A DNA stretch of 64,000 nt from an uncultured Acidimicrobiales bacterium (GTDB lineage Bacteria > Actinomycetota > Acidimicrobiia > Acidimicrobiales > Bin134). Below, one piece after another: positions 37,573 through 55,081 of this stretch. The translations under genes were made by a program, and so were the position numbers. Below the pieces are notes generated by a model that saw only the letters and a list, made by a program, of their open reading frames with translations, was not told where the DNA came from and did no database searches. The DNA lies in contig OX638344.1 of the NCBI GenBank assembly GCA_951813555.1, forward strand, positions 1,240,001 to 1,304,000. The letters run 5' to 3'. Numbering within the stretch: position 1 is the first letter of the stretch; each line of letters begins with the position of its first letter.

Positions 37573-38731
37573 CTTCGACTTCCTCGCGGCTCACGCCCAG
37601 CAGGAATAGCACCGCGTCCAGGTAGGGGACGCTCACCGCGGTCTCGACTTCTTGGCGCACCTTGGGCTTGGCGTTGAAGGCGATGCCCAGCCCGGCAGCG
37701 GTGAGCATGTCGATGTCGTTGGCGCCGTCGCCCACCGCCACCACCTGCTCGGGCGACACCCCTTCGGCGGCTGCCACCTCGTGGAGGATCTCGGCCTTGC
37801 GGCTGCGGTCCACGATTGGGCCTTCCAGGTTGCCGGTGAGCTTGCCGTCGACCATCTCCAAGGTGTTGGCGAAGGCGTAGTCGAGGTCGAAACTCTGCTT
37901 GAGCCGGTTGCAGAATCGGGTGAAGCCGCCGCTCACGATGGCGATGGCAAAGCCCAGCCGCTGAAGGGTGGTGACAAACGTCCGGGCCCCGGGGGTGAGG
38001 GTGACCTGGTCCCACACCCGCTCCAGCGCGGCCTCGTCCAAACCGGCCAGGAGGCGGACTCGGTCGCGCAGGGCGGTCTCGAAGTCTACTTCGCCGCGCA
38101 TGGCCTGATCGGTCAGCTTCTGGCACACTTCGCGGCATCCCGCCTCGGTGGCCAGCAGGTCGATCATCTCGTCCTGGATGAGGGTGGAGTCCACATCGAG
38201 CAGGGCCACCCGCTTGGCTCGCCGGGCCAGACCTTCCCGTTGGATAGCCACGTCGAATTCGGGGTTGGCTCCGGCCACTGACAGCAGGTTGCGCCGGATG
38301 GCGTCGGCGTCGCCCCCCTCTATCAGCAGCTCGTAGCTGTAGATGGGATAGCGGGACAGGCGCACAATGCGGTTGATGTTGCCGCCGCCGGTGGCGATGG
38401 CCGTGGCGGTGGTGGCCATCATCGCCGGGGTCAGCTCCTGGCCCAGCACGGTGACGGCATAGGCACCCGTGTGGGAAGAGGGGGTGGGGTCGACCACGTC
38501 GAACTCCACGGTGACCCTTTGCTCCCAGCCGAACAGAAGCAGGTCTTTGAGCAGATCCTGGCCGGGGGGAACCTCCATCACGATACCCAATGTGAGCTGG
38601 CGGCGGATGACCACCTGCTCCACGTCTTGAATGCGGGCCCCGCCCGCGGTCAGCACATTGAGCAGGGCAGCGAACAGCCCGGTCCGGTCGGGCCCAGAGA
38701 CCCGGAGCAGGATTACTTGGGAGGAGGCCAT
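37559..38731 (-). CDS. serB: Phosphoserine phosphatase SerB with N-terminal ACT domains
   Basis: A 390-residue enzyme making L-serine from phosphoserine. The N-terminal half holds two ACT-like regulatory domains (VILLRVSGPDRTGLFAALLNVL and AVTVLGQELTPAMMATTATAI). The HAD half begins LLDVDSTLIQDEMIDLLA (DxD nucleophile), then AIVSGGFTRF, and VAVGDGANDIDML. It lies immediately after rpsJ, an unusual place. Confidence 0.95.
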   Translation of the reverse strand: MASSQVILLRVSGPDRTGLFAALLNVLTAGGARIQDVEQVVIRRQLTLGIVMEVPPGQDLLKDLLLFGWEQRVTVEFDVVDPTPSSHTGAYAVTVLGQELTPAMMATTATAIATGGGNINRIVRLSRYPIYSYELLIEGGDADAIRRNLLSVAGANPEFDVAIQREGLARRAKRVALLDVDSTLIQDEMIDLLATEAGCREVCQKLTDQAMRGEVDFETALRDRVRLLAGLDEAALERVWDQVTLTPGARTFVTTLQRLGFAIAIVSGGFTRFCNRLKQSFDLDYAFANTLEMVDGKLTGNLEGPIVDRSRKAEILHEVAAAEGVSPEQVVAVGDGANDIDMLTAAGLGIAFNAKPKVRQEVETAVSVPYLDAVLFLLGVSREEVEAEGI

Positions 38732-38768
38732 GGCTCGCTCGGACTCAGTCCGTTGCCTCGGCCGTACC

Positions 38769-39089
38769 TCAGCCGTGCTGGAGCTTGATCTCGATGTCCA
38801 CGCCTGCGGGCAAGTCCAACCGCTGGAGGGAGTCCACGGTCTTAGGACCGGGATCCACGATGTCGAGCAGGCGCTTGTGGATGCGGATCTCGAAGTGCTC
38901 GCGGCTGTCTTTGTCCTTGTGGGGTGACCGGATCACCGTGAAGCGGTGCTTCTCGGTGGGCAGCGGGACAGGTCCCCGCAAGTCGGCCTGGGTGCGCTTG
39001 ACCGTCTCCACGATCTTCTTCGTGGACTGGTCGATGATCTCGTGATCGTAGGCCTTCAGCCGAATGCGGATTTTCTGTCCTGTGGCCAT
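38769..39089 (-). CDS. rpsJ: 30S ribosomal protein S10 / NusE
   Basis: A 106-residue S10: [69 protein letters not shown] 39089 is 5 bases after tuf; longer in-frame starts lie inside tuf. S10 also acts in antitermination. Its normal partner rplC is absent downstream. Confidence 0.98.
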   Translation of the reverse strand: MATGQKIRIRLKAYDHEIIDQSTKKIVETVKRTQADLRGPVPLPTEKHRFTVIRSPHKDKDSREHFEIRIHKRLLDIVDPGPKTVDSLQRLDLPAGVDIEIKLQHG

Positions 39090-39094
39090 GGGAG

Positions 39095-40285
<1,191 letters not shown>

Positions 40286-40291
40286 TTTCTT

Positions 40292-40321
40292 TCAACCTCC
40301 GAGGGTGGGTTGGTTGCCCAT
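40292..40321 (-). other. 9-codon frame between fusA and tuf
   Basis: ATG at 40321 lies 2 bases after the fusA stop (TAATCATG). MGNQPTLGG ends in TGA 6 bases before the tuf ATG; its last codons contain the tuf Shine-Dalgarno GGAGG. This fits the relay pattern loosely. Confidence 0.3.
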
Positions 40322-40323
40322 GA

Positions 40324-42402
40324 TTACTCGCCCCGAATGCGGGCGACGATTTCCTCCTGCACCTTGGCCGGCGCCTGCCGATAGGTGTCGAACTGCATGG
40401 TGTGCGTTGCGCGGCCCTGTGTCCGCGAACGGAGTTCGGTAGCGTATCCGAACATTTCCGAAAGTGGCACATGGGCCTTGACAATTTGTTCGCGGCCCCG
40501 CTGCTCCATGCTGTCGATCTTGCCCCGTCGACCGTTCAAGTCACCGATGACATCGCCCATGTACTCCTCGGGAGTCACGACATCGACGGCCATGATCGGC
40601 TCCAACATGATGGGCTTGGCCCGGCGGGCGGCGTCCCGGAATGCGGCGGTGGCCGCGATCTTGAAGGCCATGTCCGACGAGTCCACCTCGTGGTGCTTGC
40701 CGTCGGTGAGGGTCACCTTGAGATCCACGACCGGGAAGCCGGCCAGGGGTCCGGTGGTCATGGCGTCCTGCATGCCTCTGTCCACCGCGGGGATGTACTC
40801 CCGGGGAATGCGCCCGCCGGTGACCTCGCTGGCGAACTCGTAGCCCTTGCCGGGGTCGTTCGGCTCCAAATTGAAGGTGATCTCGGCGTACTGGCCGGAG
40901 CCGCCGGTCTGCTTCTTGTGAGTGTGCGTGAATTTCACCACCGGCGCAGAGATGGTCTCCCGGTAGGCCACCTGGGGCTTGCCCACCGAGGCGTCCACGC
41001 TGAATTCACGCAGCATCCGCTCTACCAGCACTTCTAGGTGCAGTTCCCCCATGCCGGCGATGAGGGTCTGTGCGGTCTCCTCGTCGGTGCGGACCTGGAA
41101 CGTTGGATCCTCTTCGGCCAAAGCGGACATGGCCTTGCCCAGCTTGTCTTGGTCGGCCTTGGTGCGGGGCTCCACCGCCACTTGGATGACCGGGTCGGGG
41201 AAGTCCATCTGCTCCAGCTCGAGGGGGTGGTTGGGATGGGCCAGGGTGTCGCCCGTGCGCACGTCTTTGAGGCCGATGCCGGCCACGATGTCACCCGCCC
41301 GGACGACGTCGAGGTCTTCCCGGTCGTTGGCGTGCATCTCCAGGATGCGCCCCACCCGCTCCTTGCGGCCGGTGCGGGGGTTGACCACCTGGCTGCCCTT
41401 TTCCAAGTGGCCGCTGTACACCCGGAAGTACGTGAGCTTGCCGACGTGGGGATCGCTCATGATCTTGAACGCCAGCGCGCTGAACGGAGTGTCGTCGGCG
41501 GCGGGCCGCTCGCAGACCTCTCCCTTGTAGGTGCCCCTCACCGCCGGAATGTCCAGCGGTGAGGGCAGGTACTCGATGACCGCGTCCAGCAAGGGCTGTA
41601 TGCCCTTGTTCTTGAAGGCCGATCCGCACAGCACCGGCACGATGTCCAGCGACAGGGTGCCGGCCCGCAGTGCGGCCCGCAGGTCGGCAGGGGTAATCGA
41701 ATCCTCGTCTTCGACGTACTTCTCAAGCAGGTTCTCGTCGAATTGGGTGAGCTGGTCGATGAGCTCGAGGCGGGCTTCTTCAGCCTTGTCCTTGAGGTTG
41801 TCGGGTATCTCGGTGACATCCCATGTTGCCCCCAAGTCGTCGCCCCGCCACACCAGGCCCCGCATCTCTACCAGGTCCACCACGCCGAGAAGGTCGGCCT
41901 CAAGCCCGATGGGCAGTTGCACCACCGCGGTGTTGGCCCGCAACCGCTCTTGAATGGTGAGCACCGCGTGCTCGAAGCTGGCGCCGGTGCGGTCGAGCTT
42001 GTTGACGAAGCAGATCCGGGGGACGCCGTACTTGTTGGCCTGGCGCCAAACCGTCTCCGATTGCGGTTCCACCCCGGCGACACCGTCGAACAGGGCCACC
42101 GCGCCGTCAAGCACCCGCAGGGACCGCTCCACCTCCATGGTGAAGTCCACGTGGCCGGGGGTGTCGATGATGTTGATGCGGTGTCCGGCCCACTCCGCAG
42201 TGGTGGCGGCCGAAGTGATGGTGATGCCCCGCTCCTGCTCCTGCTCCATCCAGTCCATGGTGGCGGCGCCGTCGTGGACTTCGCCGAGCTTGTATGCCTT
42301 GCCGGTGTAGTAGAGGATGCGCTCGGTGCAGGTGGTTTTCCCCGCGTCGATGTGGGCCATGATGCCAATGTTGCGAGTCTTTTCCAACGGGTGACGAGAC
42401 AT
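40324..42402 (-). CDS. fusA: Elongation factor G
   Basis: A 692-residue translocase. G1 [19 protein letters not shown], switch [15 protein letters not shown]4 NKLDRTGA, and the domain IV loop region ([14 protein letters not shown]) are present. It follows rpsG by 21 bases in the str operon. Confidence 0.98.
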   Translation of the reverse strand: MSRHPLEKTRNIGIMAHIDAGKTTCTERILYYTGKAYKLGEVHDGAATMDWMEQEQERGITITSAATTAEWAGHRINIIDTPGHVDFTMEVERSLRVLDGAVALFDGVAGVEPQSETVWRQANKYGVPRICFVNKLDRTGASFEHAVLTIQERLRANTAVVQLPIGLEADLLGVVDLVEMRGLVWRGDDLGATWDVTEIPDNLKDKAEEARLELIDQLTQFDENLLEKYVEDEDSITPADLRAALRAGTLSLDIVPVLCGSAFKNKGIQPLLDAVIEYLPSPLDIPAVRGTYKGEVCERPAADDTPFSALAFKIMSDPHVGKLTYFRVYSGHLEKGSQVVNPRTGRKERVGRILEMHANDREDLDVVRAGDIVAGIGLKDVRTGDTLAHPNHPLELEQMDFPDPVIQVAVEPRTKADQDKLGKAMSALAEEDPTFQVRTDEETAQTLIAGMGELHLEVLVERMLREFSVDASVGKPQVAYRETISAPVVKFTHTHKKQTGGSGQYAEITFNLEPNDPGKGYEFASEVTGGRIPREYIPAVDRGMQDAMTTGPLAGFPVVDLKVTLTDGKHHEVDSSDMAFKIAATAAFRDAARRAKPIMLEPIMAVDVVTPEEYMGDVIGDLNGRRGKIDSMEQRGREQIVKAHVPLSEMFGYATELRSRTQGRATHTMQFDTYRQAPAKVQEEIVARIRGE

Positions 42403-42423
42403 GGTCTTGAGGGGTGGTACCGC

Positions 42424-42894
42424 TTACCAGCGGTAATGAGCAAAGGCCCGGTTTGACTCAGCCATCTTGTGCAGGTCGTCGCGCCGTTTCACCGACGCGC
42501 CCAGACCATTGGAGGCGTCCAGGATTTCGTTGGCCAGGCGATCGATCATGGTGCGCTCGCGCCGCTCTCGGGCGTGATTGACAATCCAGCGGATGGCCAG
42601 CGTGTTCGCCCGCCGGGGGCGCACGTCCACGGGAACCTGGTAGGTGGCTCCGCCGACGCGTCGGCTGCGGACCTCGAGTTGGGGGCGTACGTTGTCCACA
42701 GCCCGCTTGAGGGTGCCGATCGGCTCGGCGCTGGTCTTCTGCTCCACGATGCCGAGCGCGCCGTACACGATGTGCTCCGCCGTGGAGCGTTTGCCCCGTT
42801 GCAGCACTTTGTTCACGAACTGGGTGACCAGCAGCTCGCCGTAGACCGGATCCTTGGGGAGGTCGCGTCGCCCTGCAGGGCCCTTACGAGGCAT
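42424..42894 (-). CDS. rpsG: 30S ribosomal protein S7
   Basis: A 156-residue S7: [62 protein letters not shown], and AFAHYRW at the C-terminus. It starts 2 bases after rpsL. Confidence 0.98.
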   Translation of the reverse strand: MPRKGPAGRRDLPKDPVYGELLVTQFVNKVLQRGKRSTAEHIVYGALGIVEQKTSAEPIGTLKRAVDNVRPQLEVRSRRVGGATYQVPVDVRPRRANTLAIRWIVNHARERRERTMIDRLANEILDASNGLGASVKRRDDLHKMAESNRAFAHYRW

Positions 42895-42896
42895 CG

Positions 42897-43268
42897 CTAG
42901 CTTTCTTTCTTGGCGCCGTAGCGGCTGCGGGCTTGGCGCCTCTCGGCCACTCCCGATGTGTCAAGCGTGCCGCGGATGATCTTGTAGCGCACCCCCGGCA
43001 GATCCCGAACCCGACCGCCGCGCACCAGGACAATGGAGTGCTCTTGGAGGTTGTGCCCCTCGCCGGGTATGTAGGCGGTAACCTCCATGCCGCTGGTCAA
43101 GCGGACGCGGGCCACCCTTCGCAGTGCCGAGTTCGGCTTTTTCGGAGTGGTGGTGTAGACCCGAGTGCATACTCCCCGTCTCTGGGGCGCGCCCTTGAGA
43201 GCCGGCGTCTTCTCCTTGCGGAATTTGGACTGGCGACCCTTGCGCACCAGCTGCTGAATCGTGGGCAC
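42897..43268 (-). CDS. rpsL: 30S ribosomal protein S12 (Arg at position 88)
   Basis: A 123-residue S12 starting at GTG 43268 ([12 protein letters not shown]). The decoding-centre loop [11 protein letters not shown] keeps Lys43. The second loop reads [12 protein letters not shown], so the lysine usual at position 88 is arginine, encoded by CGG at 43007-43005. Substitution to arginine here is a known streptomycin-resistance change in other bacteria. In-frame codons upstream to 43319 are an untranslated open stretch. Confidence 0.97.
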   Translation of the reverse strand: MPTIQQLVRKGRQSKFRKEKTPALKGAPQRRGVCTRVYTTTPKKPNSALRRVARVRLTSGMEVTAYIPGEGHNLQEHSIVLVRGGRVRDLPGVRYKIIRGTLDTSGVAERRQARSRYGAKKES

Positions 43269-43334
43269 AGCACTTCCTAGGGCTGATTGAAACAAGATTG
43301 AGAGCGCAGGAAAGCCCACGCTCAGGTGATCAGT

Positions 43335-50852
<7,518 letters not shown>

Positions 50853-50999
50853 GGTGAGCTCCTGAGGTGGTGTGGTGGACGGGCAACGCCGGTAGGCTGC
50901 TTGGACCCCTAAACGTCAACGGGAGGGCGGAATCCCGAAAACGCGGCCGCGGCAAAAGAGAAAGCGTGGCCAGGGGGACGAGCGAGCACGTATCTGGGA

Positions 51000-51028
51000 A
51001 TGATACGCGGCGCGGGCATGGTTTACAA
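51000..51028 (-). promoter_or_regulatory. Candidate rpoBC promoter
   Basis: TTGTAA (51028-51023) and TATCAT (51005-51000) with a 17-base spacer on the minus strand, in the 208-base rplL-rpoB gap. The -35 lies in the loop of the 51013-51038 hairpin, so transcript folding and initiation signals overlap. The predicted leader is about 140 bases. Confidence 0.45.
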
Positions 51029-51038
51029 GCCATGCCCG
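51013..51038 (-). promoter_or_regulatory. Hairpin between rplL and rpoB
   Basis: A perfect 9-bp stem (CGGGCATGG / CCATGCCCG) with an 8-base loop, starting 22 bases after the rplL stop. No U-tract follows, so it looks like an attenuator or RNA-processing element rather than a full terminator, at the place where E. coli has its rplL-rpoB attenuator and RNase III site. Confidence 0.6.
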
Positions 51039-51060
51039 GTTGGATCTTGCCGGTAGAACG

Positions 51061-51453
51061 CTATTTGAGCTCGACAGCCCCACCAGCCGCTTCGATGAGT
51101 TCCTTGGCCTTCTCGGCGTCTTCTTTGGAGGCCTTCTCCAAGACCGCGTTGGGAGCATTGTCCACCAGCTCCTTGGCGTCTTTGAGACCCAGGTTGGTGA
51201 GGGTGCGCACCTCTTTGATGACTTGGATCTTCTTCTCGCCCGCGCTGGTCAGGACCACGTCGAACTCGCTCTGCTCCTCAGCGGCGTCGTCACCGCCAGC
51301 GTCGGCGCCGGGTGCAGCCATCATCATGGGCATGGCCGCGGCGGGGGCCGCCGCCTCCACGTTGAAGCGCTCTTTGAACGCCTCTTTGAGCTCAGACAGC
51401 TCGAGCACGGTCATGGACCCGATGGAGTCCAGAATCTCGTCAACTTTGGACAT
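51061..51453 (-). CDS. rplL: 50S ribosomal protein L7/L12
   Basis: A 130-residue stalk protein: N-terminal dimerisation helix MTVLELSELKEAFKERFNV, Ala-rich hinge with an MPMMMAA run, and C-terminal factor-binding domain EFDVVLTSAGEKKIQVIKEVRTLTNLGLKDAKELVDNAP. A 20-codon frame bridges from rplJ. Confidence 0.98.
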   Translation of the reverse strand: MSKVDEILDSIGSMTVLELSELKEAFKERFNVEAAAPAAAMPMMMAAPGADAGGDDAAEEQSEFDVVLTSAGEKKIQVIKEVRTLTNLGLKDAKELVDNAPNAVLEKASKEDAEKAKELIEAAGGAVELK

Positions 51454-51462
51454 GGCAGTCCC

Positions 51463-51525
51463 TCATTCCTTTGTCTGTGGTTTGTTGTTGTCGGTAATTC
51501 CGTTCGGCGCAGGCGTGCGGGTCAT
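51463..51525 (-). other. 20-codon relay frame between rplJ and rplL
   Basis: ATG at 51525 overlaps the rplJ TGA (ATGA). The frame (MTRTPAPNGI..PQTKE) runs to TGA at 51465-51463, 9 bases before the rplL ATG, and its end contains the AAGGAATGAGGG that serves as rplL ribosome binding site. Confidence 0.4.
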
Positions 51526-52103
51526 GCCGCGGCCCCGCCTTTCTCGCTCAGCGATTCCAGCAGCCCGGCGGTTTCGACCAATGGGGCATCGAGCAGGCCG
51601 GCCATCTCGACGAGCGGGGCTTCCAGCAACCCGGCCATCTCGGCCAAGGGTGCTTCCAGCAATCCGAGGATCTCAGCCAGGATCTCGGTTCGGGTCCCGA
51701 GCTTGGACAAGGCGCTCACATCGTCGGCTGAGAGCACCTGACCGTCGAGCACGCCCCCCTTGATGGATAGGAATTCGGAATCCTCGGTGTACCGGCACAG
51801 GGCTTTCGCCAACGACACTGCGTCACCGGGGGAGCCGTCCTCACGGGTGCCCGTGAAGGCCAAGGCGGTTGGCCCCACCAAGACCTCGTCAAGATCCAGC
51901 TTCAGCTCTCGGGCGGCGAAGCGGGTAAGCGTGTTCTTGTACACCTTGTACTCGCCACCGACCTCGCGCAGCTGGTGGCGGAGGTCGGCTAGGGCCGGCA
52001 CATCCAAGCCGCGGTAGTCGGTGATGACCACCGCCTCGGATGTGGAGATGCGATCGCGCACCTCGTTCACGACGGCCACTTTTTCAGGGCGGGGATTTTC
52101 CAT
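51522..52103 (-). CDS. rplJ: 50S ribosomal protein L10 with repeated L12-binding tail
   Basis: A 193-residue stalk base protein (E. coli 165). The globular part (VAVVNEVRDRISTSEAVVITDYRGLDVPALADLR) is standard. The C-terminal helix holds three full 11-residue repeats, GLLEAPLAEMA, GLLEAPLVEMA, GLLDAPLVETA (residues 147-179), then a partial GLLESL. Each such segment of helix alpha-8 binds one L12 dimer in other bacteria, so three or four dimers are predicted. Start at ATG 52103 behind a GGAGG that is paired in the leader; an in-frame ATG at 52184 lies inside that leader and is rejected. Confidence 0.95.
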   Translation of the reverse strand: MENPRPEKVAVVNEVRDRISTSEAVVITDYRGLDVPALADLRHQLREVGGEYKVYKNTLTRFAARELKLDLDEVLVGPTALAFTGTREDGSPGDAVSLAKALCRYTEDSEFLSIKGGVLDGQVLSADDVSALSKLGTRTEILAEILGLLEAPLAEMAGLLEAPLVEMAGLLDAPLVETAGLLESLSEKGGAAA

Positions 52104-52113
52104 CAGGTTGTCG

Positions 52114-52181
52114 AACCCTCCGTGAGAACCAGCAATGGGGCGCCGCCGACATGCGAACGCCCCAAGAGTTTCGGGAGGGTT
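52114..52181 (-). promoter_or_regulatory. rplJL leader that pairs the rplJ Shine-Dalgarno sequence
   Basis: AACCCTCC (52181-52174, minus strand) is complementary to GGAGGGTT (52121-52114), which contains the rplJ Shine-Dalgarno sequence 10 bases from the ATG. Inside it a perfect 7-bp hairpin (TGGGGCG / CGCCCCA, 52136-52164) forms. This has the logic of the L10 leader, in which L10(L12) binds its mRNA and shuts translation. The 177-base rplA-rplJ gap is otherwise unassigned. Confidence 0.6.
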
Positions 52182-52280
52182 CACCTCGTCAGGCCAGCTT
52201 CAGCTGATTAAGCGGTGCTGGGCACTGCGCCTGATGTCTGCGGCAAATCGATTGGTTGTAAGCCGAAAAAAACTACCAGA

Positions 52281-52982
52281 TCAGGTGCTGGCGCCCAAGT
52301 CGGCGGGATCCAGCCGCACGCCGGGTCCCATGGTGGACGAGATGGTGACCTTGCGGATGTAGCGGCCTTTGAGGGCGGCGGGCTTGGCCCGGTTGAGCTC
52401 TTCCATGACCGCTCGGATGTTGGCCACCAAGGCATCGGCCTCAAAGCTGATCTTGCCCACCGGCACATGGATATTTCCCTGCCGGTCGGTGCGGTACTCC
52501 ACCTTTCCGCCCTTGAACTCGCCCACTGCTTTGGCCACGTCATCGGTGACAGTGCCCGTCTTGGGATTGGGCATGAGCCCTCGGGGTCCCAGGATCTTTC
52601 CGAGCTTGCCGACCACCGGCATCATGTCGGGGGTGGCGATGGCCACGTCGAAGTCCATATTCCCCGCCTGCACTTGCTCGGCGAGGTCTTCGGCGCCCAC
52701 CACGTCGGCACCGGCCTCGCTCGCTTGCGCGGCCGCCTCGCCCTGGGCGAACACCGCCACCCGGACGTCGGTGCCGGTGCCCGATGGCAGGCTGACCGTG
52801 CCCCGAATCATCTGGTCGGCCTTGCGGGGGTCGACCCCCAGCCGGGCCGCGAGCTCCAAGGTCTCGTCGAATTTCGTCGCGGTCAAGCTCTTCACCAGCT
52901 CAACTCCCTCATCGGCGGTGTGCGGGTGCTGCTTGTCGTAACGCTGGACGGCATCGTTGTACCGCTTGCCATTCTTCGCCAT
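52281..52982 (-). CDS. rplA: 50S ribosomal protein L1
   Basis: A 233-residue L1: MAKNGKRYNDAVQRYDK, KFDETLELAARLGVDPRKADQMIRGTVSLPSGTG, KLGKILGPRGLMPNPKTGTVT, and the C-terminal GRYIRKVTISSTMGPGVRLD. L1 commonly represses the L11 operon by binding its own mRNA. Start at ATG 52982; longer in-frame extension overlaps rplK. Confidence 0.97.
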   Translation of the reverse strand: MAKNGKRYNDAVQRYDKQHPHTADEGVELVKSLTATKFDETLELAARLGVDPRKADQMIRGTVSLPSGTGTDVRVAVFAQGEAAAQASEAGADVVGAEDLAEQVQAGNMDFDVAIATPDMMPVVGKLGKILGPRGLMPNPKTGTVTDDVAKAVGEFKGGKVEYRTDRQGNIHVPVGKISFEADALVANIRAVMEELNRAKPAALKGRYIRKVTISSTMGPGVRLDPADLGAST

Positions 52983-53067
52983 GTCGGCTCCCTCAGTGTT
53001 GTAGGCCCGCCGGGCGAGGTCGTCCCGTCGAGCGGTTGGATATGACTGCTGTATTGCTATTGCTCGG

Positions 53068-53493
53068 CTATTCCACCCGGATGCCCATGCTGCGGGCGGT
53101 TCCAGCCACTTGCAGCTTGGCTTGCTCGAGGTCGTCGGTGTTGAGATCGGGCATCTTGATCTTGGCGATGTCCGCGCACTGGGCGTCGGTGATGGCGCCG
53201 ACAACTTCGCGGCCCGGTTCGGTGGATCCCTTCTCCAAGCCGGCTGCTTCCCGGATGAGGAAGGATGTGGGCGGAGTCTTGGTGATGAACGAGAACGTGC
53301 GGTCTTCGTAGATGGTGATCTCAACCGGGATGATCTGGCCCCGCTTGTCCTCGGTCTTGGCGTTGTAGTCCCGGCAGAAGTCCATGATGGCCACGCCGTG
53401 GGGGCCGAGCGCGGTGCCCACGGGGGGTGCCGGCGTGGCTTGCCCCGCGGGAATCTGGATTTTGATTGTGGTGGCTACCTTCTTTTGAGCCAT
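53068..53493 (-). CDS. rplK: 50S ribosomal protein L11
   Basis: A 141-residue L11: [38 protein letters not shown], and [23 protein letters not shown]. The GTPase-centre and thiostrepton-contacting proline-rich N-terminus is wild-type-like. First L11-operon gene after nusG. Confidence 0.98.
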   Translation of the reverse strand: MAQKKVATTIKIQIPAGQATPAPPVGTALGPHGVAIMDFCRDYNAKTEDKRGQIIPVEITIYEDRTFSFITKTPPTSFLIREAAGLEKGSTEPGREVVGAITDAQCADIAKIKMPDLNTDDLEQAKLQVAGTARSMGIRVE

Positions 53494-53522
53494 GGCTGTG
53501 CCCCTTCTTGGCTAGGTCCTCT

Positions 53523-53589
53523 TTAGAGCTTGGCGACTTGGAAGAACTCGAGTTTCCTTACAGTTTGGCCACTTGGGAGAACTCGAGTT
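53523..53589 (-). repeat. Duplicated nusG 3' end
   Basis: Positions 53523-53554 repeat 53558-53589 (35-base period, 28 of 32 identical). The true copy encodes LEFSQVAKL and its stop; the extra copy would read LEFFQVAKL and stop but lies out of frame after the first TAA and has no start codon. It fills half the nusG-rplK gap. Confidence 0.92.
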
Positions 53590-54403
53590 CGACGGGCGTT
53601 TCCCGGCCGAAGATGTTGACCAAGACCTTCACTTTGAGCTGGTCTTCGTTGATCTCGGCCACTTCGCCAGAGAAGTCGGCGAACGGGCCCTCTTTGACCC
53701 GGATGGTCTCGCCCACCTCGTACAGCAGGCGGGGCTTGGTGCGGCGGACGGCCTGCTCGCCGTCCGTTTTGACCTGGAGGAAGTTCTCCACATCTTTGCG
53801 CTTGAGGGCTGACGGTTTGCTGCCCCTCTGGCCGTGGCCCACGAAACCGGTCACGCCCGGGGTATTGCGAATCACGTCCCAGGAGATGTCGTTCATGTCG
53901 GCTCGAACCAGCAGATAGCCGGGGAACATCTTCTTCTTGGTGGTGACCTTCTTGCCGCCCTTGAACTCCACCACGTCTTCCATAGGGATGACCGTGTCAT
54001 GGATGTGGCCCTCGGTGTCCATTGTCTTGCGGCGGGCTTCGATGTTCTGCTGGACCTTGTTCTCGTAGCCCGACTGGGTGTGGACCACGTACCACTTCCC
54101 AGGCATGTCGTAGGGACTGATGGTCTCGGCTTCTTCCTCGGCCTTCTCATAGACCAGCTCGTCGGCGTCGATGAGGTTGTCGGCTTCGTCCTCTGCGGCG
54201 GGATCGCCGGGCAGGGCTAGATCTTCGGCCTGGTCGGCATCGACGGGGTCAGGCTGGGCAACTGGCCCGGTGGGCAGCAGCGCGGCGGCGGCTTCCGCAG
54301 CATCGACAGCCTCGACGGCATCGGGCTCGGGCTCGGCAACGACTGGGTCTGCGTTTGCGGGGAAAAGGTCTGTCATCTCGCTCCCGTCTACCTCAGAGCT
54401 CAT
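53558..54403 (-). CDS. nusG: Transcription termination/antitermination protein NusG
   Basis: A 281-residue NusG. About 95 acidic, Ala/Asp/Glu-rich N-terminal residues precede the NGN domain (GKWYVVHTQSGYENKVQQNIEAR, KKMFPGYLLVRADMNDISWDVIRNTPGVTGFVG), and a KOW domain follows (VGETIRVKEGPFADFSGEVAEIN). Such an acidic arm is an actinobacterial feature. ATG 54403 overlaps the secE stop (TGATG); Met at residue 10 is an alternative. Confidence 0.97.
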   Translation of the reverse strand: MSSEVDGSEMTDLFPANADPVVAEPEPDAVEAVDAAEAAAALLPTGPVAQPDPVDADQAEDLALPGDPAAEDEADNLIDADELVYEKAEEEAETISPYDMPGKWYVVHTQSGYENKVQQNIEARRKTMDTEGHIHDTVIPMEDVVEFKGGKKVTTKKKMFPGYLLVRADMNDISWDVIRNTPGVTGFVGHGQRGSKPSALKRKDVENFLQVKTDGEQAVRRTKPRLLYEVGETIRVKEGPFADFSGEVAEINEDQLKVKVLVNIFGRETPVELEFSQVAKL

Positions 54404-54705
54404 CGGTCGAACAACTTCAAGATGGCCTCGCTGAAGCCCCAGTCGAGCAGGCCGATGGCGGTGGTAAGCAGCACCAAGACCACCAGTACCACGATGGAGT
54501 AGTTGACAACCTCCTCGCGTCGAGGCCAAGACACCTTTCGGAGCTCGCCGCGTACCTCCCGTATGAACTGCGCGGGACCGACCCGCTCTTCACCGGGACG
54601 AGGCTGGTTCCGGGGTGGGCGGCGCTCGCGGACTGGGTCGCCTTGCTCGTCGACGAAGCCCTGCCTTTTGGCCATCCTCTTCTGTTGTCTGTTCAGGTCG
54701 CTCAT
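54400..54705 (-). CDS. secE: Preprotein translocase subunit SecE
   Basis: A 101-residue single-membrane-helix subunit. FIREVRGELRKVSWPRREEVV is the conserved amphipathic helix and VLVVLVLLTTAIGLLDWGFS the membrane segment. Start MSDLNRQQKRMAKRQGF at 54705, between tRNA-Trp and nusG as usual. Confidence 0.96.
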   Translation of the reverse strand: MSDLNRQQKRMAKRQGFVDEQGDPVRERRPPRNQPRPGEERVGPAQFIREVRGELRKVSWPRREEVVNYSIVVLVVLVLLTTAIGLLDWGFSEAILKLFDR

Positions 54706-54750
54706 TAGGACTCCAGTGCACCCGGCACTGCGGAGACGGAATTGCTTACG

Positions 54751-54823
54751 CAGGGCAGGAGGGACTCGAACCCCCAACCGCCGGTTTTGGAGACCGGTGC
54801 TCTACCAATTGAGCCACTGCCCT
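54751..54823 (-). tRNA. tRNA-Trp (CCA anticodon)
   Basis: A 73-base cloverleaf: acceptor AGGGCAG/CTGCCCT, D arm GGCTCAATTGGTAGAGC, anticodon loop CTCCAAA with CCA, T arm GGGGGTTCGAGTCCCTC. 3' CCA is not encoded. Upstream of secE as in many bacteria. Confidence 0.96.
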
Positions 54824-54895
54824 TTGTCAGGGGTTGTCCAAGGCTACCGTGCCGAGGGCTGTAACCCGCAATGCAAAACTGCGGTCCGGGCTTCG

Positions 54896-55081
54896 CTATC
54901 GGCGGGTACGGCGGCGGAAAACGACGGTGAGCACGGCCAGGGCTGTCGCGGCCAGGAAGCGCCTGATGAGTTGTCGGCGGCGGTCGTACTGGTCGAGGCG
55001 GGCCATGACCTTCCACACCAGGGTGGGGGGCGCCTCGGCCGGGGCCCGGCGATCGAAAGACCGGGAAGCGTCATTGATCAT
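54896..55081 (-). CDS. Small single-pass membrane protein coupled to the sigma factor
   Basis: A 61-residue protein: a soluble half (DRRAPAEAPPTLVWKVMARLDQYDRRRQLIRR) and one short membrane helix (FLAATALAVLTVVF) closed by RRRTRR. Its ATG overlaps the sigma-factor stop as ATGA. That arrangement is typical of sigma/anti-sigma pairs, but the protein is too short for a known anti-sigma fold (no zinc HxxxCxxC). Function unknown. Confidence 0.6.
   Translation of the reverse strand: MINDASRSFDRRAPAEAPPTLVWKVMARLDQYDRRRQLIRRFLAATALAVLTVVFRRRTRR

Noticed and set aside
43269..43319. In-frame N-terminal extension of rpsL
   Set aside because: S12 sequences start at MPTIQQL; the extra 17 codons have no counterpart in the family and are treated as leader.
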